Under the pieces are notes generated by a model, which made no database searches, was not told where the DNA came from, and saw only the letters and a list, made by a program, of their open reading frames with translations. The translations under genes were made by a program, and so were the position numbers. Shown piece by piece: positions 7,370 to 16,272 of a stretch of 64,000 bases of DNA (positions are counted from its first letter, which is position 1; the number at the start of each line of letters is the position of its first letter). The DNA comes from BP-464 sp045805505 (lineage in GTDB: Bacteria > Actinomycetota > Thermoleophilia > Solirubrobacterales > Solirubrobacteraceae): contig JBJMLA010000100.1 of assembly GCA_045805505.1 (NCBI GenBank), positions 1-64,000 on the forward strand, read 5' to 3'.

Positions 7370-9731
7370 GGCGCGCGGCCGGAAGCGGCCGCGAGAAGAG
7401 GTAGCCCTGCGCCTCGGGGCACCCGCGCGCACGCAGCCAGGAGAGCTGCTCGAACGTCTCGACGCCCTCTGCGGTGGCGCGCATGCCCAGCGCGGTGGCC
7501 ATGGCCAGCACGGCCTGGGCGATCGCCGCGCCGCGGCCGTCGCGCGACCTGCCCGAGATGAAGCTGCGGTCGATCTTCAGGCCGTCGACGTTGAACTCCG
7601 CCAGCGACGACAGCGATGAGAACCCGGTGCCGAAGTCGTCGAGCTCGATGGAGCAGCCCATGCGGCGCAGCCCCGACAGCGTCTGGATGGTCACGGGAGA
7701 GGCATCGAGCAGCGCACCCTCGGTGATCTCGACGCTCAGCGCCCCGGGCGGCATGGCGTGGCTGGCCAGCATGCCCTGCACGCGGTCGAGCAGCTCGCCG
7801 TCGCGCAGCTGCCGAGGTGACAGGTTGACCGCGATGGCCGGCGCGCCATCGCCGATCGCCTCGCGCCAGCAGGCCCACTGGGCGCAGGCGGTCTCCAGGG
7901 CCCAGCGGCCCATCGTGACGATGCTCCCGTTGTCCTCGGCCAGCGGGATGAACTCCAGGGGCGAGACCGGACCGAGCGACGGATGCTCCCAGCGCATCAG
8001 GGCCTCGACGCGCAGCACGCGTCCGGTGTCCGAGGCGACGATCGGCTGCCAGTGCAGCGTGATCTCGTCGCGGTCCAGCGCGCCGCCGAGCGCGCGCTCG
8101 AGCTGGGCCCGGGCGCTGGCGCCGTCGCGGATGTCGTCGCTGGCCACTTCCTCGCCGTCGCGGCCGGCGGCCTTGGCGCGGTACATCGCCACGTCGGCGA
8201 GGCGCAGGAGCTCCTTGGCGTCGTCGCCGGCGCGGGTCGGCAGGGCGACGCCGACGCTGGCGGTCACCGAGAGCTTGGCCGTGCCGACCATCATGGGCTC
8301 GGACAGGCAGGTGCGGATCCGGCGCGCGACCTCGAGGCCGTCCTCGGCACCGCTGACGCCCTCGCACAGGACGACGAACTCGTCGCCGCCGAGCCGGGCG
8401 ACCGTGTCGCCGGGCCGCAGGTCGGCGTCCAGGCGCCGCGCGACCGTCCGCAGCACCTCGTCGCCCACGTCGTGGCCGTGGGTGTCGTTGATCGTCTTGA
8501 AGCGGTCGAGGTCGACGAACAGCACCGCGAGCGTCCGTCCGGCGCGGCGGTTGCGCAGCAGCGACGAGCGCAGGCGCTCGAGCAGGGCCCCGCGGTTGGG
8601 CAGCCCGGTCAGCCCGTCGTGCGCGGCCATGTGCAGCGCGCTCTCGTAGTGGCGGGCGGCCTCCAGCGCGGCCTGGGCCTGGTCGGCGAACAGGCGCAGG
8701 GCCTGCAGGCGCGCGACGTCGGGCAGCAGCCGGTCGCTCGGCTCGTCGGCCCAGATGAACCCCTCGAGCACGCCGGCCGGGTTGCGCAGCGGCACGACGA
8801 GCCAGTGGCGGCTCCACGCCCACGGGCCGCGGCCGTTGCTCTGGGAGGCGTACGGGGAATCGGGCAGCTCGAGCAGCCGCAGCGCGTCGGCGCGGTCCAG
8901 GACGTAGCAGCCCTGCTCCTCGAACTCGGGGCGCAGGATTCGCTCGAAGCTCACCATCGGGACGACCACGTCGGGCGTCGTCTCCCAGCCCACGGAGGCC
9001 GCCGGGACGATCGCTCCCTCGCTGTCGCCCAGCTCTACGGCGACGCGCTCGAATCCCAGCGCGTCGCGGATGCCGAGGCACACGGCGGCCAGGACGTCGG
9101 TGTCGGACCGGGCGTCGGCGATCTGGGTGGAGACGGCGAGCAGCTGCTTGAGCGCGACCTGATGAGCGGCGTCCGCGGCCGCCTCGCGGGCCTGCTGCAT
9201 CGCCGCGCCCGCGGCGGTGGCCACGGCAACGAGCGCGTCGAGCTCGTCGGGGCCGGGCCGCCGGCCGCTGCGCGGCTCGTCGACCGACAGGACGCCGGTG
9301 ACCTCTCCGTCGGTGCCGCGCATCAGGACCTGGAGATGGTCGCCGCTGCGCCACGCGCCCGGCTCGCCGGAGTGAGCGAGCGGCGGCGTGTAGCTGAGCA
9401 GGGTGTCCTCGAGGCCGGCCTCCTCGGGGATGAAGTACGCACCACGGACCTCGAACCGCTCGTGGAAGGAGGGAGCCCACTGCGTCCACGTGCTGGTGCT
9501 GTTGAGCAGCACGTCGCGCGCCTCCGCGCGGCCGTGGACGACGGCGACCTCGAAGTCGTCCCACGCACGGCGGTGGACGTTGACCGCGACGGTCTGCCAG
9601 CCGAGGTCGGAGCTGATCATCGACGCGATGCGCTCGAGCACCTCGGCGAGGTCCTCGGGGGTGCGGACGCGCCGCGAGGCCTCGTAGGCCTCGCGCAGTG
9701 CGGTGAAGAACGAAAGATCGGTCGGTGGCAT
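7305..9731 (-). CDS. GAF-GAF-GGDEF-EAL c-di-GMP signalling protein
   Basis: An 808-residue soluble protein: two GAF-like sensor domains (~10-180 and ~190-360), GGDEF (~380-535) and EAL (~555-800). The cyclase signature GGDEF is intact (about residue 448) and has RPGD as a likely inhibitory site before it. The phosphodiesterase motifs are also complete: EALMRWEHP, AVNLSPRQL, EITEGALL, LDDFGTGFSSLS, LKIDRSF, AEGVE and AQGYLFSRPL. It could therefore both make and break c-di-GMP; which activity dominates cannot be read from sequence. ATG 9731 is chosen because the residues before it look unlike a protein start. Confidence 0.9.
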   Translation of the reverse strand: MPPTDLSFFTALREAYEASRRVRTPEDLAEVLERIASMISSDLGWQTVAVNVHRRAWDDFEVAVVHGRAEARDVLLNSTSTWTQWAPSFHERFEVRGAYFIPEEAGLEDTLLSYTPPLAHSGEPGAWRSGDHLQVLMRGTDGEVTGVLSVDEPRSGRRPGPDELDALVAVATAAGAAMQQAREAAADAAHQVALKQLLAVSTQIADARSDTDVLAAVCLGIRDALGFERVAVELGDSEGAIVPAASVGWETTPDVVVPMVSFERILRPEFEEQGCYVLDRADALRLLELPDSPYASQSNGRGPWAWSRHWLVVPLRNPAGVLEGFIWADEPSDRLLPDVARLQALRLFADQAQAALEAARHYESALHMAAHDGLTGLPNRGALLERLRSSLLRNRRAGRTLAVLFVDLDRFKTINDTHGHDVGDEVLRTVARRLDADLRPGDTVARLGGDEFVVLCEGVSGAEDGLEVARRIRTCLSEPMMVGTAKLSVTASVGVALPTRAGDDAKELLRLADVAMYRAKAAGRDGEEVASDDIRDGASARAQLERALGGALDRDEITLHWQPIVASDTGRVLRVEALMRWEHPSLGPVSPLEFIPLAEDNGSIVTMGRWALETACAQWACWREAIGDGAPAIAVNLSPRQLRDGELLDRVQGMLASHAMPPGALSVEITEGALLDASPVTIQTLSGLRRMGCSIELDDFGTGFSSLSSLAEFNVDGLKIDRSFISGRSRDGRGAAIAQAVLAMATALGMRATAEGVETFEQLSWLRARGCPEAQGYLFSRPLPAARLTTLLVAGQSLLPAWAAALAR

Positions 9732-9785
9732 GGCCCGCTCCGTCTTGTGTCGGCCTGTCACGGGCCGAACTTGAGGCGCCACCGG

Positions 9786-9791
9786 TAGGTT
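9786..9791 (+). promoter_or_regulatory. Candidate -10 hexamer TAGGTT for the FMN oxidase gene
   Basis: TAGGTT ends eight bases before GTG 9800, within the 68-base divergent region shared with the GGDEF-EAL gene. Confidence 0.45.
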
Positions 9792-9799
9792 CGGCGGCC

Positions 9800-10864
9800 G
9801 TGTCCGACCTCGCGCCGTTCGTCAACGTCGCCGACTTCGAGGCCGCCGCAGCCGAGCGGCTCGAGGCCGGCCTTCTGGGCTACTACGCGGGTGGCGCCGG
9901 GGACGAGCGGACGCTGCGCGACAACCAGGCCGCCTACGGGCGCCGGCATCTGCGTCCGCGCGTCCTCGTCGACGTCGCGCAGGTCGACGCCGCGACCACC
10001 GTGCTGGGCAGCCCGGTGTCCATGCCGCTGCTGGTCGCGCCGACCGCGCTGCACCGGATGGCGCACCCCGACGGCGAGCCCGGGACGGCTCGCGCGGCCG
10101 CGGCGGCCGGCACGGTCTACTGCCTGTCGACGCTGGCGACCTCGCGGCCGTCAGAGGTGGCGGCGGGCGCGCCGGCGGCGCCGAGGTGGTTCCAGGTCTA
10201 CTGCTTCCGCGACCAAGCGGTCACCGACGCGCTTGTCGACGAGGCGCTCGACAGCGGCTTCGACGCGCTCGTGCTGACCGTCGACGCGCCGCGTGCCGGA
10301 CGGCGCGAGCGCGACCTGCGGACGGGCTTCGCCGTGCCCGACACCGTCGACATGCCCGCGGTACGCGCGGCCACGGGCGCTCCCCGGTGCCCGACGCCCG
10401 CCGAGTTCTTCGGCCTGCTCGACACGACGCTCGACTGGTCGATCGTCGAGCGCCTCGCCGCCCGCGGGCTGCCCGTGGTCATCAAGGGGATCCAGACCGG
10501 CGAGGACGCGGCGCTGGCCTGCGAGCACGGCGCGGCGGGGATCGTCGTCTCCAACCACGGCGGCCGCCAGCTCGACGGCGTGCAGGCGTCGATCGACGTG
10601 CTCCCCGAGGCGGTCGAGGCGGTGGCGGGCCGGCTCGAGGTCTACGTCGACGGCGGGGTCCGGCGCGGCACCGACGTCCTCGTCGCGCTGGCGCTCGGCG
10701 CGCGAGCGGTCCTGCTCGGCCGGCCGATGCTGTGGGGCCTGACCGTCGGAGGCGAGGCGGGAGCCCTGCGGGTCCTCGAGCTGCTGCACGACGAGATCCG
10801 GCTGGCCATGACGCTGCTCGGCGTCCGCAGCCCGGCCGAGATCACGCGCGCGCACGTCACCTGA
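9800..10864 (+). CDS. FMN-dependent alpha-hydroxy-acid oxidase/dehydrogenase
   Basis: A 354-residue TIM-barrel flavoenzyme of the lactate/glycolate/mandelate oxidising family, which oxidises a 2-hydroxy acid to a 2-keto acid with FMN. It has GYYAGGAGDERTLRDN at the N-terminus, the substrate/FMN Lys in VIKGI, the catalytic VSNHGGRQLDG (His, Arg) and YVDGGVRRGTDVLVALALGA near the C-terminus for FMN phosphate binding. GTG 9800 is chosen over an upstream ATG because conserved sequence begins there and a -10 hexamer precedes it. The exact substrate is not determined. It overlaps the convergent methyltransferase gene by eight bases. Confidence 0.92.
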   Translation: MSDLAPFVNVADFEAAAAERLEAGLLGYYAGGAGDERTLRDNQAAYGRRHLRPRVLVDVAQVDAATTVLGSPVSMPLLVAPTALHRMAHPDGEPGTARAAAAAGTVYCLSTLATSRPSEVAAGAPAAPRWFQVYCFRDQAVTDALVDEALDSGFDALVLTVDAPRAGRRERDLRTGFAVPDTVDMPAVRAATGAPRCPTPAEFFGLLDTTLDWSIVERLAARGLPVVIKGIQTGEDAALACEHGAAGIVVSNHGGRQLDGVQASIDVLPEAVEAVAGRLEVYVDGGVRRGTDVLVALALGARAVLLGRPMLWGLTVGGEAGALRVLELLHDEIRLAMTLLGVRSPAEITRAHVT

Positions 10865-11471
10865 CGGTTCGCGCCACCCAGCTCTTGGCCAGCGGGCCGA
10901 AGCGCTCGGCGACCACCTCCGTCCCCGGGAAGAGCGCGGCGAGCTCGCCGCGGCGCAGCAGCCGGATGTCCTCCCAGTCGCCCGCTGCCCCGAGTCGCCA
11001 GTAGGGGCGCCGAATGCGCGACGGCAGCCAGTGGGCGAGGGGCAGCAGCGCGTGGGGCTCGACGGGGAACGACCAGGCGGGGGTCTGCACGAACACGGCC
11101 TTGGCCACCCTGCCGACCTCGTCGGCGAAGCGCGGGCGGTCCGCCGGGTCGATGTGCTCGACGACGCTCGAGCAGTAGGCGAGGTCGAACTCGCCGTCGG
11201 CGAACGGCAGCCCCTTCAGGACATCGGCCTGCACGAACGGGCCGGGGTAGTCCGGCCGCGCGGCGCGGTCGACACCGGTGATGTCGCGCGCGGGCTCGAG
11301 CGCGCGGAGCCCGAGCGTGCCGCATCCGACGTCGACGATCCGGGCGTCATCGGGCAACCGCGGGAACAGCGTCGCGTGGCGGCGTTCGCGCGCGCCGGCG
11401 GCCAGGGGAGAGGCCAGGCGCGCGAGCGGCCCGCGGGCCGTCCCATAAACATCGGGCTTTTGTCCAACCAT
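10857..11471 (-). CDS. Class I SAM-dependent methyltransferase
   Basis: A 204-residue protein with a Rossmann-type SAM-binding site: IVDVGCGTLGLRALEP at ~45-60 (motif I) and ITGVDRAARPDY with the acidic residue that holds the ribose. FDLAYCSSVVEHIDPADR matches the motif IV area of methyltransferase type 11 proteins. The C-terminal part (WLPSRIRRPYWRLG) suggests a substrate-binding cap but does not name the substrate. It is divergent from the tiny hydrophobic protein gene. Confidence 0.82.
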   Translation of the reverse strand: MVGQKPDVYGTARGPLARLASPLAAGARERRHATLFPRLPDDARIVDVGCGTLGLRALEPARDITGVDRAARPDYPGPFVQADVLKGLPFADGEFDLAYCSSVVEHIDPADRPRFADEVGRVAKAVFVQTPAWSFPVEPHALLPLAHWLPSRIRRPYWRLGAAGDWEDIRLLRRGELAALFPGTEVVAERFGPLAKSWVARTVR

Positions 11472-11511
11472 GGGCGTGAATTCGCGTTAGAGGGGTAACA
11501 CCGTGCCAACG

Positions 11512-11519
11512 AAAGGAGG
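11512..11519 (+). promoter_or_regulatory. Strong ribosome binding site AAAGGAGG
   Basis: AAAGGAGG ends six bases before ATG 11526. It is one of the few perfect Shine-Dalgarno sites in the window and supports the 44-residue gene as real and well translated. Confidence 0.8.
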
Positions 11520-11525
11520 CGTTAA

Positions 11526-11660
11526 ATGCTGTTGGTACTTGCCGTAATCCTGCTGATCATCGCCATTGCTGGCGGTGCGATCATTCACCCCATCCTGTTC
11601 GCCCTTGCCATCGTCGCGCTCGTGTTGTTCTTCTCGGGCCGTCGCGGCGCCGCGATCTAG
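11526..11660 (+). CDS. Tiny hydrophobic membrane protein (44 residues)
   Basis: ATG 11526 to TAG 11660 encodes 44 residues: a long hydrophobic stretch (LLVLAVILLIIAIAGGAII), HP, a second one (ILFALAIVALVLFF), and a basic end SGRRGAAI. It resembles the small 'hydrophobic protein' family common in actinobacteria, which forms one or two membrane helices; function is unknown. The perfect Shine-Dalgarno site and the unusual A/T-richer sequence around it mark it as a real, probably highly expressed gene. Confidence 0.75.
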   Translation: MLLVLAVILLIIAIAGGAIIHPILFALAIVALVLFFSGRRGAAI

Positions 11661-11695
11661 CACCACTCCGCGCCTGCGAGGCCACGGGCTCACCC

Positions 11696-11701
11696 TAGAC
11701 T
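11696..11701 (+). promoter_or_regulatory. Candidate -10 hexamer TAGACT for ispG
   Basis: TAGACT ends six bases before GTG 11708. With no Shine-Dalgarno sequence, it suggests a leaderless ispG mRNA. Confidence 0.6.
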
Positions 11702-11707
11702 GAGCTC

Positions 11708-12940
11708 GTGGCCTCAGCGCGTCAGATCATGGTCGGAGACGTCCCCATCGGCGGGGGCGCGCCGGTCGTCGTCCAGACGATGACCAAGACCGAAACGGCC
11801 AACCTCCAGGCCACGATGGACCAGATCCATCGCGTCGCGGAGGCGGGAGCCGACGTCGTGCGCTGCGCCGTTCCGCGCGAGCAGGACGCCGAGGCGCTCA
11901 AGACGATCGTCGCCCAGTCGCCGATCCCGATCATCGCCGACATCCACTTCAACCACACGCTCGCGCTCAAGGCGATCGACGCCGGCGCGCACTGCATCCG
12001 CCTGAACCCCGGCAACATCGGCGGGCCCGACAAGGTCGCCCAGGTGGCCGATCACGCCAAGGCCCACGGCGTCCCGATGCGCATCGGCGTGAACTCCGGC
12101 TCGCTACCCAAGCACCTGCACGAGCTCGAGCGGACCAACCCCGTCGAGGCGCTGGTCACCGCCGCCGGCGAGTTCGTCGAGCTGATGCACCGGCTCGACT
12201 TCTACGACTTCAAGGTCTCGATCAAGTCGACCAACGTGCCGCACACGATCGCGTCGAACCGGCTGCTCTCCGAGCGCATCGACCATCCGCTGCACCTCGG
12301 CATCACCGAGGCCGGCACCAAGTGGTCGGGCTCGCTCAAGAGCGCGGTCGGCCTGGGCACGCTGCTGGCCGACGGCATCGGCGACACGATCCGCATCTCG
12401 CTCTCGACGTTCCACGCCGAGGAGGAGGTCAAGGTCGCCTGGGAGATCCTCAAGGCGCTCAAGCTCCGCGAGCGCGGACCGGTCCTGATCGCCTGCCCGA
12501 CCTGCGGGCGCCTGCAGTTCGACATGGACACCGTCGTCTCGGAGATCGAGGAGCGCCTGCGCGCCTACGACGATCCGATCGAGGTCGCCGTCCTGGGCTG
12601 CGCCGTCAACGGCATCGGCGAGGCCAGCCACGCCGACTTCGGCATCGCCGGGGCCAAGGACATGGGCGTCATCTACTCGCGCGGCGAGCCGCTGCGCAAG
12701 GTGCCCACCGCCCAGCTCGTCGACGTCCTCTTCGAGGAGATCGACAAGTACTACGCGGCCGGCAAGCAGGTCGTCGTCGATCAGGTCGAGGCCGCCGAGG
12801 GCGCCGCGCTGCTCGCCCAGATCGAGGCCGAGAACGCCGGCGACCTGACGCCCGAGCGCCTCGCGGCCATGGAGAAGGCCGCCAGCCAGCTCGACGAGAC
12901 CGACTCGCCGGTCGACGGTCGCCGCTTCCAGCGCGCGTAG
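11708..12940 (+). CDS. ispG: (E)-4-hydroxy-3-methylbut-2-enyl-diphosphate synthase
   Basis: IspG converts the cyclic diphosphate MEcPP to HMBPP in the non-mevalonate isoprenoid pathway, using a [4Fe-4S] cluster and reduced flavodoxin/ferredoxin. The 410-residue protein has the N-terminal TIM barrel (VVVQTMTKTETANL, PIIADIHFNH, IRLNPGNIGG) and the cluster-binding domain with Cys263 and Cys266 (CPTCGR) and Cys298 (LGCAVNGIGEA). It is longer than the E. coli enzyme because of a ~50-residue charged C-terminal tail after the conserved YYAAGK. The GTG start directly follows a -10 hexamer. Confidence 0.97.
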   Translation: MASARQIMVGDVPIGGGAPVVVQTMTKTETANLQATMDQIHRVAEAGADVVRCAVPREQDAEALKTIVAQSPIPIIADIHFNHTLALKAIDAGAHCIRLNPGNIGGPDKVAQVADHAKAHGVPMRIGVNSGSLPKHLHELERTNPVEALVTAAGEFVELMHRLDFYDFKVSIKSTNVPHTIASNRLLSERIDHPLHLGITEAGTKWSGSLKSAVGLGTLLADGIGDTIRISLSTFHAEEEVKVAWEILKALKLRERGPVLIACPTCGRLQFDMDTVVSEIEERLRAYDDPIEVAVLGCAVNGIGEASHADFGIAGAKDMGVIYSRGEPLRKVPTAQLVDVLFEEIDKYYAAGKQVVVDQVEAAEGAALLAQIEAENAGDLTPERLAAMEKAASQLDETDSPVDGRRFQRA

Positions 12941-12943
12941 TCT
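12938..12943 (+). promoter_or_regulatory. Candidate -10 hexamer TAGTCT for the secreted protein gene
   Basis: TAGTCT ends six bases before ATG 12950 and overlaps the ispG stop codon, so it may drive a separate leaderless transcript. Because the TAG doubles as a stop codon, coincidence is possible. Confidence 0.35.
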
Positions 12944-12949
12944 CCGCGC

Positions 12950-14161
12950 ATGCCCACCGCCGGATCGCTGCCCGCCGCCGTGCTCGCGGTGCTGTCGGGC
13001 GCCCTGATCGCCGCCGGTGGCGCGCAGGCGGACGGAGTCGTTCCCGGCCAAGGCCAGCAGCTGCGCGTCGGCAGTGGCGTCAAGGGCGTCTGCTCGCCGC
13101 AGTCGCCGGCGAGACCGACCGATCTGTCCGTGGAGCAGGACGGTCAGGCCTACCACGGCACCTACGTCTACTCGTCGTTCCTGTACGCGGTCCGCGGCCG
13201 CGACGCGGGCGATCCGGTCTCGGCCCAGGCCTGGGATCCCGGCATCGCGAGCTCATACCGCGTGCCGCCGACCGACGGCCACACCCCGGATGCGTGCAGC
13301 TTCCGCGGCGGCAACGACGCCGGCGGCAACCCGACCCGGCTCCAAGCAGCACCGCTGCTCAGGCGCGGCACCTACGTGATGCGTGTCATCACGGTGACCT
13401 ACGACGAGACGTACGACAACAGCGCCGGCTGGGTGCCGAAGTCCGACGACGAGTCCGAGACGACGCAGGACGTCGTCTTCTCGGCCGTCACCACCAACCC
13501 GTGTGACTCCGAGTGGGTCGGCATGACCGCGTCGGCGGCCCTGTGCCTGAAGGAGAAGCAGAAGAAGGATGCCGCGGCGGCCTCGAAGGAGCACGCCGAG
13601 GACCTCAAGGACGCCAAGCGGTCCTACGCGGCGCTGGGCTGCGGCTCCAGCGGCCTGAGCGCCGGCAGCGACTTCCGCTGGAAGGACAGCCGCGAGACCC
13701 ACCTGGCCTGCGCCGCCGAGTCCGCGCGCCGGATCTACGACGAGGCGATGAGCACGACGGAGGCTGCGCTCGCCGCCGATCCGCCGGTCAAGGACTTCAC
13801 CACGCTCGCCCGGCCGGCGACGGTCGATCTTCCGATCCCGGGCAAGGGCCAGCACGCGCTCGCCGCGGTCCGGCGCCTCCTGCTGGCCGAGGCGGCGATC
13901 CCCGGCCTTCTCGACGCGCTCGTCCTGGACATCAACCGGGCCAACGGAGCGTTCGTCGCCGGCGACGAGGCCTGGGTCGACAAGCAGAACGCCGCGGGGC
14001 GGGCAGCCGCAGCGAAGGCCCGGCGCCTGCTGCGCAGCCTTCCCGGGCTGCAGCGCGCCGCCGCCAGGAGCGCCCCCGGAAGGCTCGCCGTGGCGCTGCG
14101 CGCCCAGCGGACGGTGCCGAAGGCCGCCGCCGCGGTGTCGGACCTCCCGGCGACCGACTGA
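12950..14161 (+). CDS. Secreted protein of unknown function
   Basis: A 403-residue protein with an N-terminal signal peptide (hydrophobic AAVLAVLSGALIAAGG, cleavage likely after AQA). The mature part has about six Cys residues, a Tyr/Gly/Asp-rich first half without repeats, and a second half rich in Ala, Lys and Glu (residues ~190-225 and 300-390) likely to be helical. No known catalytic motif is seen. It begins nine bases after ispG. Export is well supported; function is not. Confidence 0.65.
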   Translation: MPTAGSLPAAVLAVLSGALIAAGGAQADGVVPGQGQQLRVGSGVKGVCSPQSPARPTDLSVEQDGQAYHGTYVYSSFLYAVRGRDAGDPVSAQAWDPGIASSYRVPPTDGHTPDACSFRGGNDAGGNPTRLQAAPLLRRGTYVMRVITVTYDETYDNSAGWVPKSDDESETTQDVVFSAVTTNPCDSEWVGMTASAALCLKEKQKKDAAAASKEHAEDLKDAKRSYAALGCGSSGLSAGSDFRWKDSRETHLACAAESARRIYDEAMSTTEAALAADPPVKDFTTLARPATVDLPIPGKGQHALAAVRRLLLAEAAIPGLLDALVLDINRANGAFVAGDEAWVDKQNAAGRAAAAKARRLLRSLPGLQRAAARSAPGRLAVALRAQRTVPKAAAAVSDLPATD

Positions 14162-14177
14162 AGGCGTCTCGGGCCGG

Positions 14178-14693
14178 ATGAGCGCCCCGACCGTCGGTTT
14201 CTGCTCCGCCTGCGGTGCGCGCGCCGGCGTCGCGCTCCCGTTCACCTGCCCGGCCTGCGGCACCACCCACTACCTCAACCCGCGCCCGACGTCCTGCGCG
14301 CTGGTCATGCACGCCGGCCGGCTGCTGCTGATCAAGCGCGGCCGTGACCCGTGGGGCGGCTGTTGGGACATCCCCGGCGGCTTCTGCGACGGCGCCGAGC
14401 ACCCGATAGGCGCGGCACGGCGCGAGGTCCGCGAGGAGGCCGGGGTGGACTGCGAGATCGGCGACTACCTCGGCTCGTGGCTCGACGTGTACGCCGACGG
14501 GCTGCCGACGCTCAACGCCTACTACCACGCGACCGCCGCGACGGACGCCGTCGGGACGCCCGACGGCGACGAGGTCACCGAGATCGGCTGGTTTCACCCG
14601 GACGAGCTGCCCGAGCCGATCGCCTTCCCGGACTCCCAGCGCCCCGTGCTGCAGGCGTGGCGCGCGGCGCTACCCGACCGGCTGGGTGCGTGA
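14178..14693 (+). CDS. Nudix hydrolase with N-terminal zinc ribbon
   Basis: A 171-residue protein. Residues ~8-35 form a CxxC...CxxC zinc ribbon (CSACG, CPACG). The Nudix box follows as GGFCDGAEHPIGAARREV then REEAGVD, with the glycine and glutamates needed to bind Mg2+ in place. Nudix enzymes cleave nucleoside diphosphates linked to another group; a zinc ribbon of this type occurs in NADH pyrophosphatase-like members, but the substrate is not certain. It starts 16 bases after the secreted protein and its last 24 bases overlap the convergent glycosidase gene. Confidence 0.88.
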   Translation: MSAPTVGFCSACGARAGVALPFTCPACGTTHYLNPRPTSCALVMHAGRLLLIKRGRDPWGGCWDIPGGFCDGAEHPIGAARREVREEAGVDCEIGDYLGSWLDVYADGLPTLNAYYHATAATDAVGTPDGDEVTEIGWFHPDELPEPIAFPDSQRPVLQAWRAALPDRLGA

Positions 14694-16223
14694 GATAGCG
14701 ACCTTCGGCGCCTCGTTGCCCAGCCACACCGCGCGCACGTCGCCCGGTCCGGGCGGCGTCACGCTGGCGGTGAAGTAGTTGCGGGGCCGCACGGTCTGAG
14801 CGCCGGTGATCGTCGTCCAGTCCGTGGTCCCCGCGGCGCGGAACTGGAACGCGACGAGGTCCTGCGCCGAGTTGGGCCGGAACCGCAGCTGTCCCCAGAA
14901 GATGTAGGACGTCTTGCCCTCGGGCGTCTTGGCCGCGGGCTGGACGACGAACGGGAACGCGTAGGCGCCGGCGGCCGGCTTGGGACGGCCGTCGTTGAAG
15001 AACAGCCCGGACTGGTAGGTGAACCAGCGGCGGCGCTTGCTGGGCGACTTCAGCGGGGCGACGTCGCGCAGCAGGAACTGCGTCTGGGTCAGCACGCGCG
15101 GGTTCGACCAGGCCAGCAGGTCGGAGAGGTTGGAGTACTCGGCCTGCTTGGCGAGCGTCACGCCGCTGTAGGGGTCCGGCGGCTGCGTCTCGTAGCCGAA
15201 CTCGGTCAGCGCGATCGGCACCTGCTTCTGGATCCGGCCGGTCTTCTCGGCGATCCGGTCGAGCAGCAGGGTCAGCGTGTCGAGGTTGGCCATCGTGATG
15301 GCCTTGCCACTGGGGTCGCGCGTGAGCGGCGAGCGGTCCTTGGTGTAGGGGTGATGCGCGTAGGCCGTGGTCAGGAGCGGGCCGTTGGACGTGAACGTGT
15401 CACAGCCCAGGCCGCTGGCGCGGTTGCCCGCGGCGTCGACGCAGAACAGCGCCTTGAGGAACGTCGTGGGGTACATCGGCGCGCGCGAGCGGTTCTCGTC
15501 CTTGCCGTTGGGCGCGGTCTCGCCGAGCAGGATCACGTCGCCGCCGTGGCCCGTCGCCACCAGGCCCTCGTAGCCCTTGATGTAGAGGTTGCGAAACAGC
15601 ATGGGCGAGTACGGCTTGCCCTTCCAGAACTGCGGGGTCAGCCAGCCGCCCTGGTTGGGCTCGTTCCACAGCGACCAGAAGCTGACCGCCGGGATCTTGG
15701 GATGGCCCTTGATGTTCTCGTCGCGGTACTTGCCCGAGTAGCGGCGGCCGACGGCCTCGACGAAGAGCTTGAACTCGCGCGCGTTGGGCATCCAGGTGGC
15801 GGCGTTCTCCTCCTCGCCCTTGGGCGGCTTGGCGCAGCACCACGCCGGCCCGGGGCCGGTCACGTTGAAGTAGACGCCGATGCCGCGGGCGTTGGCCGCG
15901 GTGACCAGATGGTCGTAGCGATCCCAGTTGCCCTGCGGATAGGCCTTCGGGTCGTCGGCGCCGAGCTTGCGGAACCGCTTGTCCTTGGCCTTGGTGTTGC
16001 GGGCCCGCTCGCCGATGACCTGCCAGAGCACGGTGACCCGGACGTAGTCGACGCCCAGCTTGGCCATCGCGTCGAGCGTCTTGTCGCTCGTCTTGGGCGA
16101 GCGGTAGACGAGGTTGTCGTCGTCCATCATCACCGACAGCTGACCGCTGTTGGCGTGCGCCGCGGGGGCGGCGCCGAGGACGAGGAGGCCCAGCAGGAGG
16201 GGAAGGAGACGGCGGGTCAGCAT
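14670..16223 (-). CDS. Secreted glycoside hydrolase, GH-A clan
   Basis: A ~517-residue exported protein: signal peptide (LLPLLLGLLVLGAAPAAHA), a TIM-barrel glycosidase and a C-terminal beta-rich part (~430-517). SFWSLWNEPNQGGW carries the acid/base Glu and PIALTEFGYE the nucleophile Glu, the arrangement of retaining GH-A enzymes such as GH5 and GH39. The polysaccharide substrate cannot be told. ATG 16223 is chosen over GTG 16232 because TACCGT lies seven bases before the ATG and overlaps the GTG. It follows sodA on the same strand after 49 bases. Confidence 0.8.
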   Translation of the reverse strand: MLTRRLLPLLLGLLVLGAAPAAHANSGQLSVMMDDDNLVYRSPKTSDKTLDAMAKLGVDYVRVTVLWQVIGERARNTKAKDKRFRKLGADDPKAYPQGNWDRYDHLVTAANARGIGVYFNVTGPGPAWCCAKPPKGEEENAATWMPNAREFKLFVEAVGRRYSGKYRDENIKGHPKIPAVSFWSLWNEPNQGGWLTPQFWKGKPYSPMLFRNLYIKGYEGLVATGHGGDVILLGETAPNGKDENRSRAPMYPTTFLKALFCVDAAGNRASGLGCDTFTSNGPLLTTAYAHHPYTKDRSPLTRDPSGKAITMANLDTLTLLLDRIAEKTGRIQKQVPIALTEFGYETQPPDPYSGVTLAKQAEYSNLSDLLAWSNPRVLTQTQFLLRDVAPLKSPSKRRRWFTYQSGLFFNDGRPKPAAGAYAFPFVVQPAAKTPEGKTSYIFWGQLRFRPNSAQDLVAFQFRAAGTTDWTTITGAQTVRPRNYFTASVTPPGPGDVRAVWLGNEAPKVAISRTQPVG

Positions 16224-16230
16224 CGTGGGC

Positions 16231-16236
16231 ACGGTA
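16231..16236 (-). promoter_or_regulatory. Candidate -10 hexamer TACCGT for the glycosidase gene
   Basis: TACCGT on the minus strand ends seven bases before ATG 16223. It includes the competing GTG at 16232, so it helps fix the start. Confidence 0.5.
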
Positions 16237-16272
16237 TCGCCAACCCGCCGCCGCCTCTTGAGTTGCTGGGCC

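Noticed and set aside
11493..11498. GGGTAA as a SigB/SigF-type -10 for the tiny hydrophobic protein
   Set aside because: No matching GTTT-like -35 element is found at 14-17 bases upstream, so the assignment would rest on six bases.
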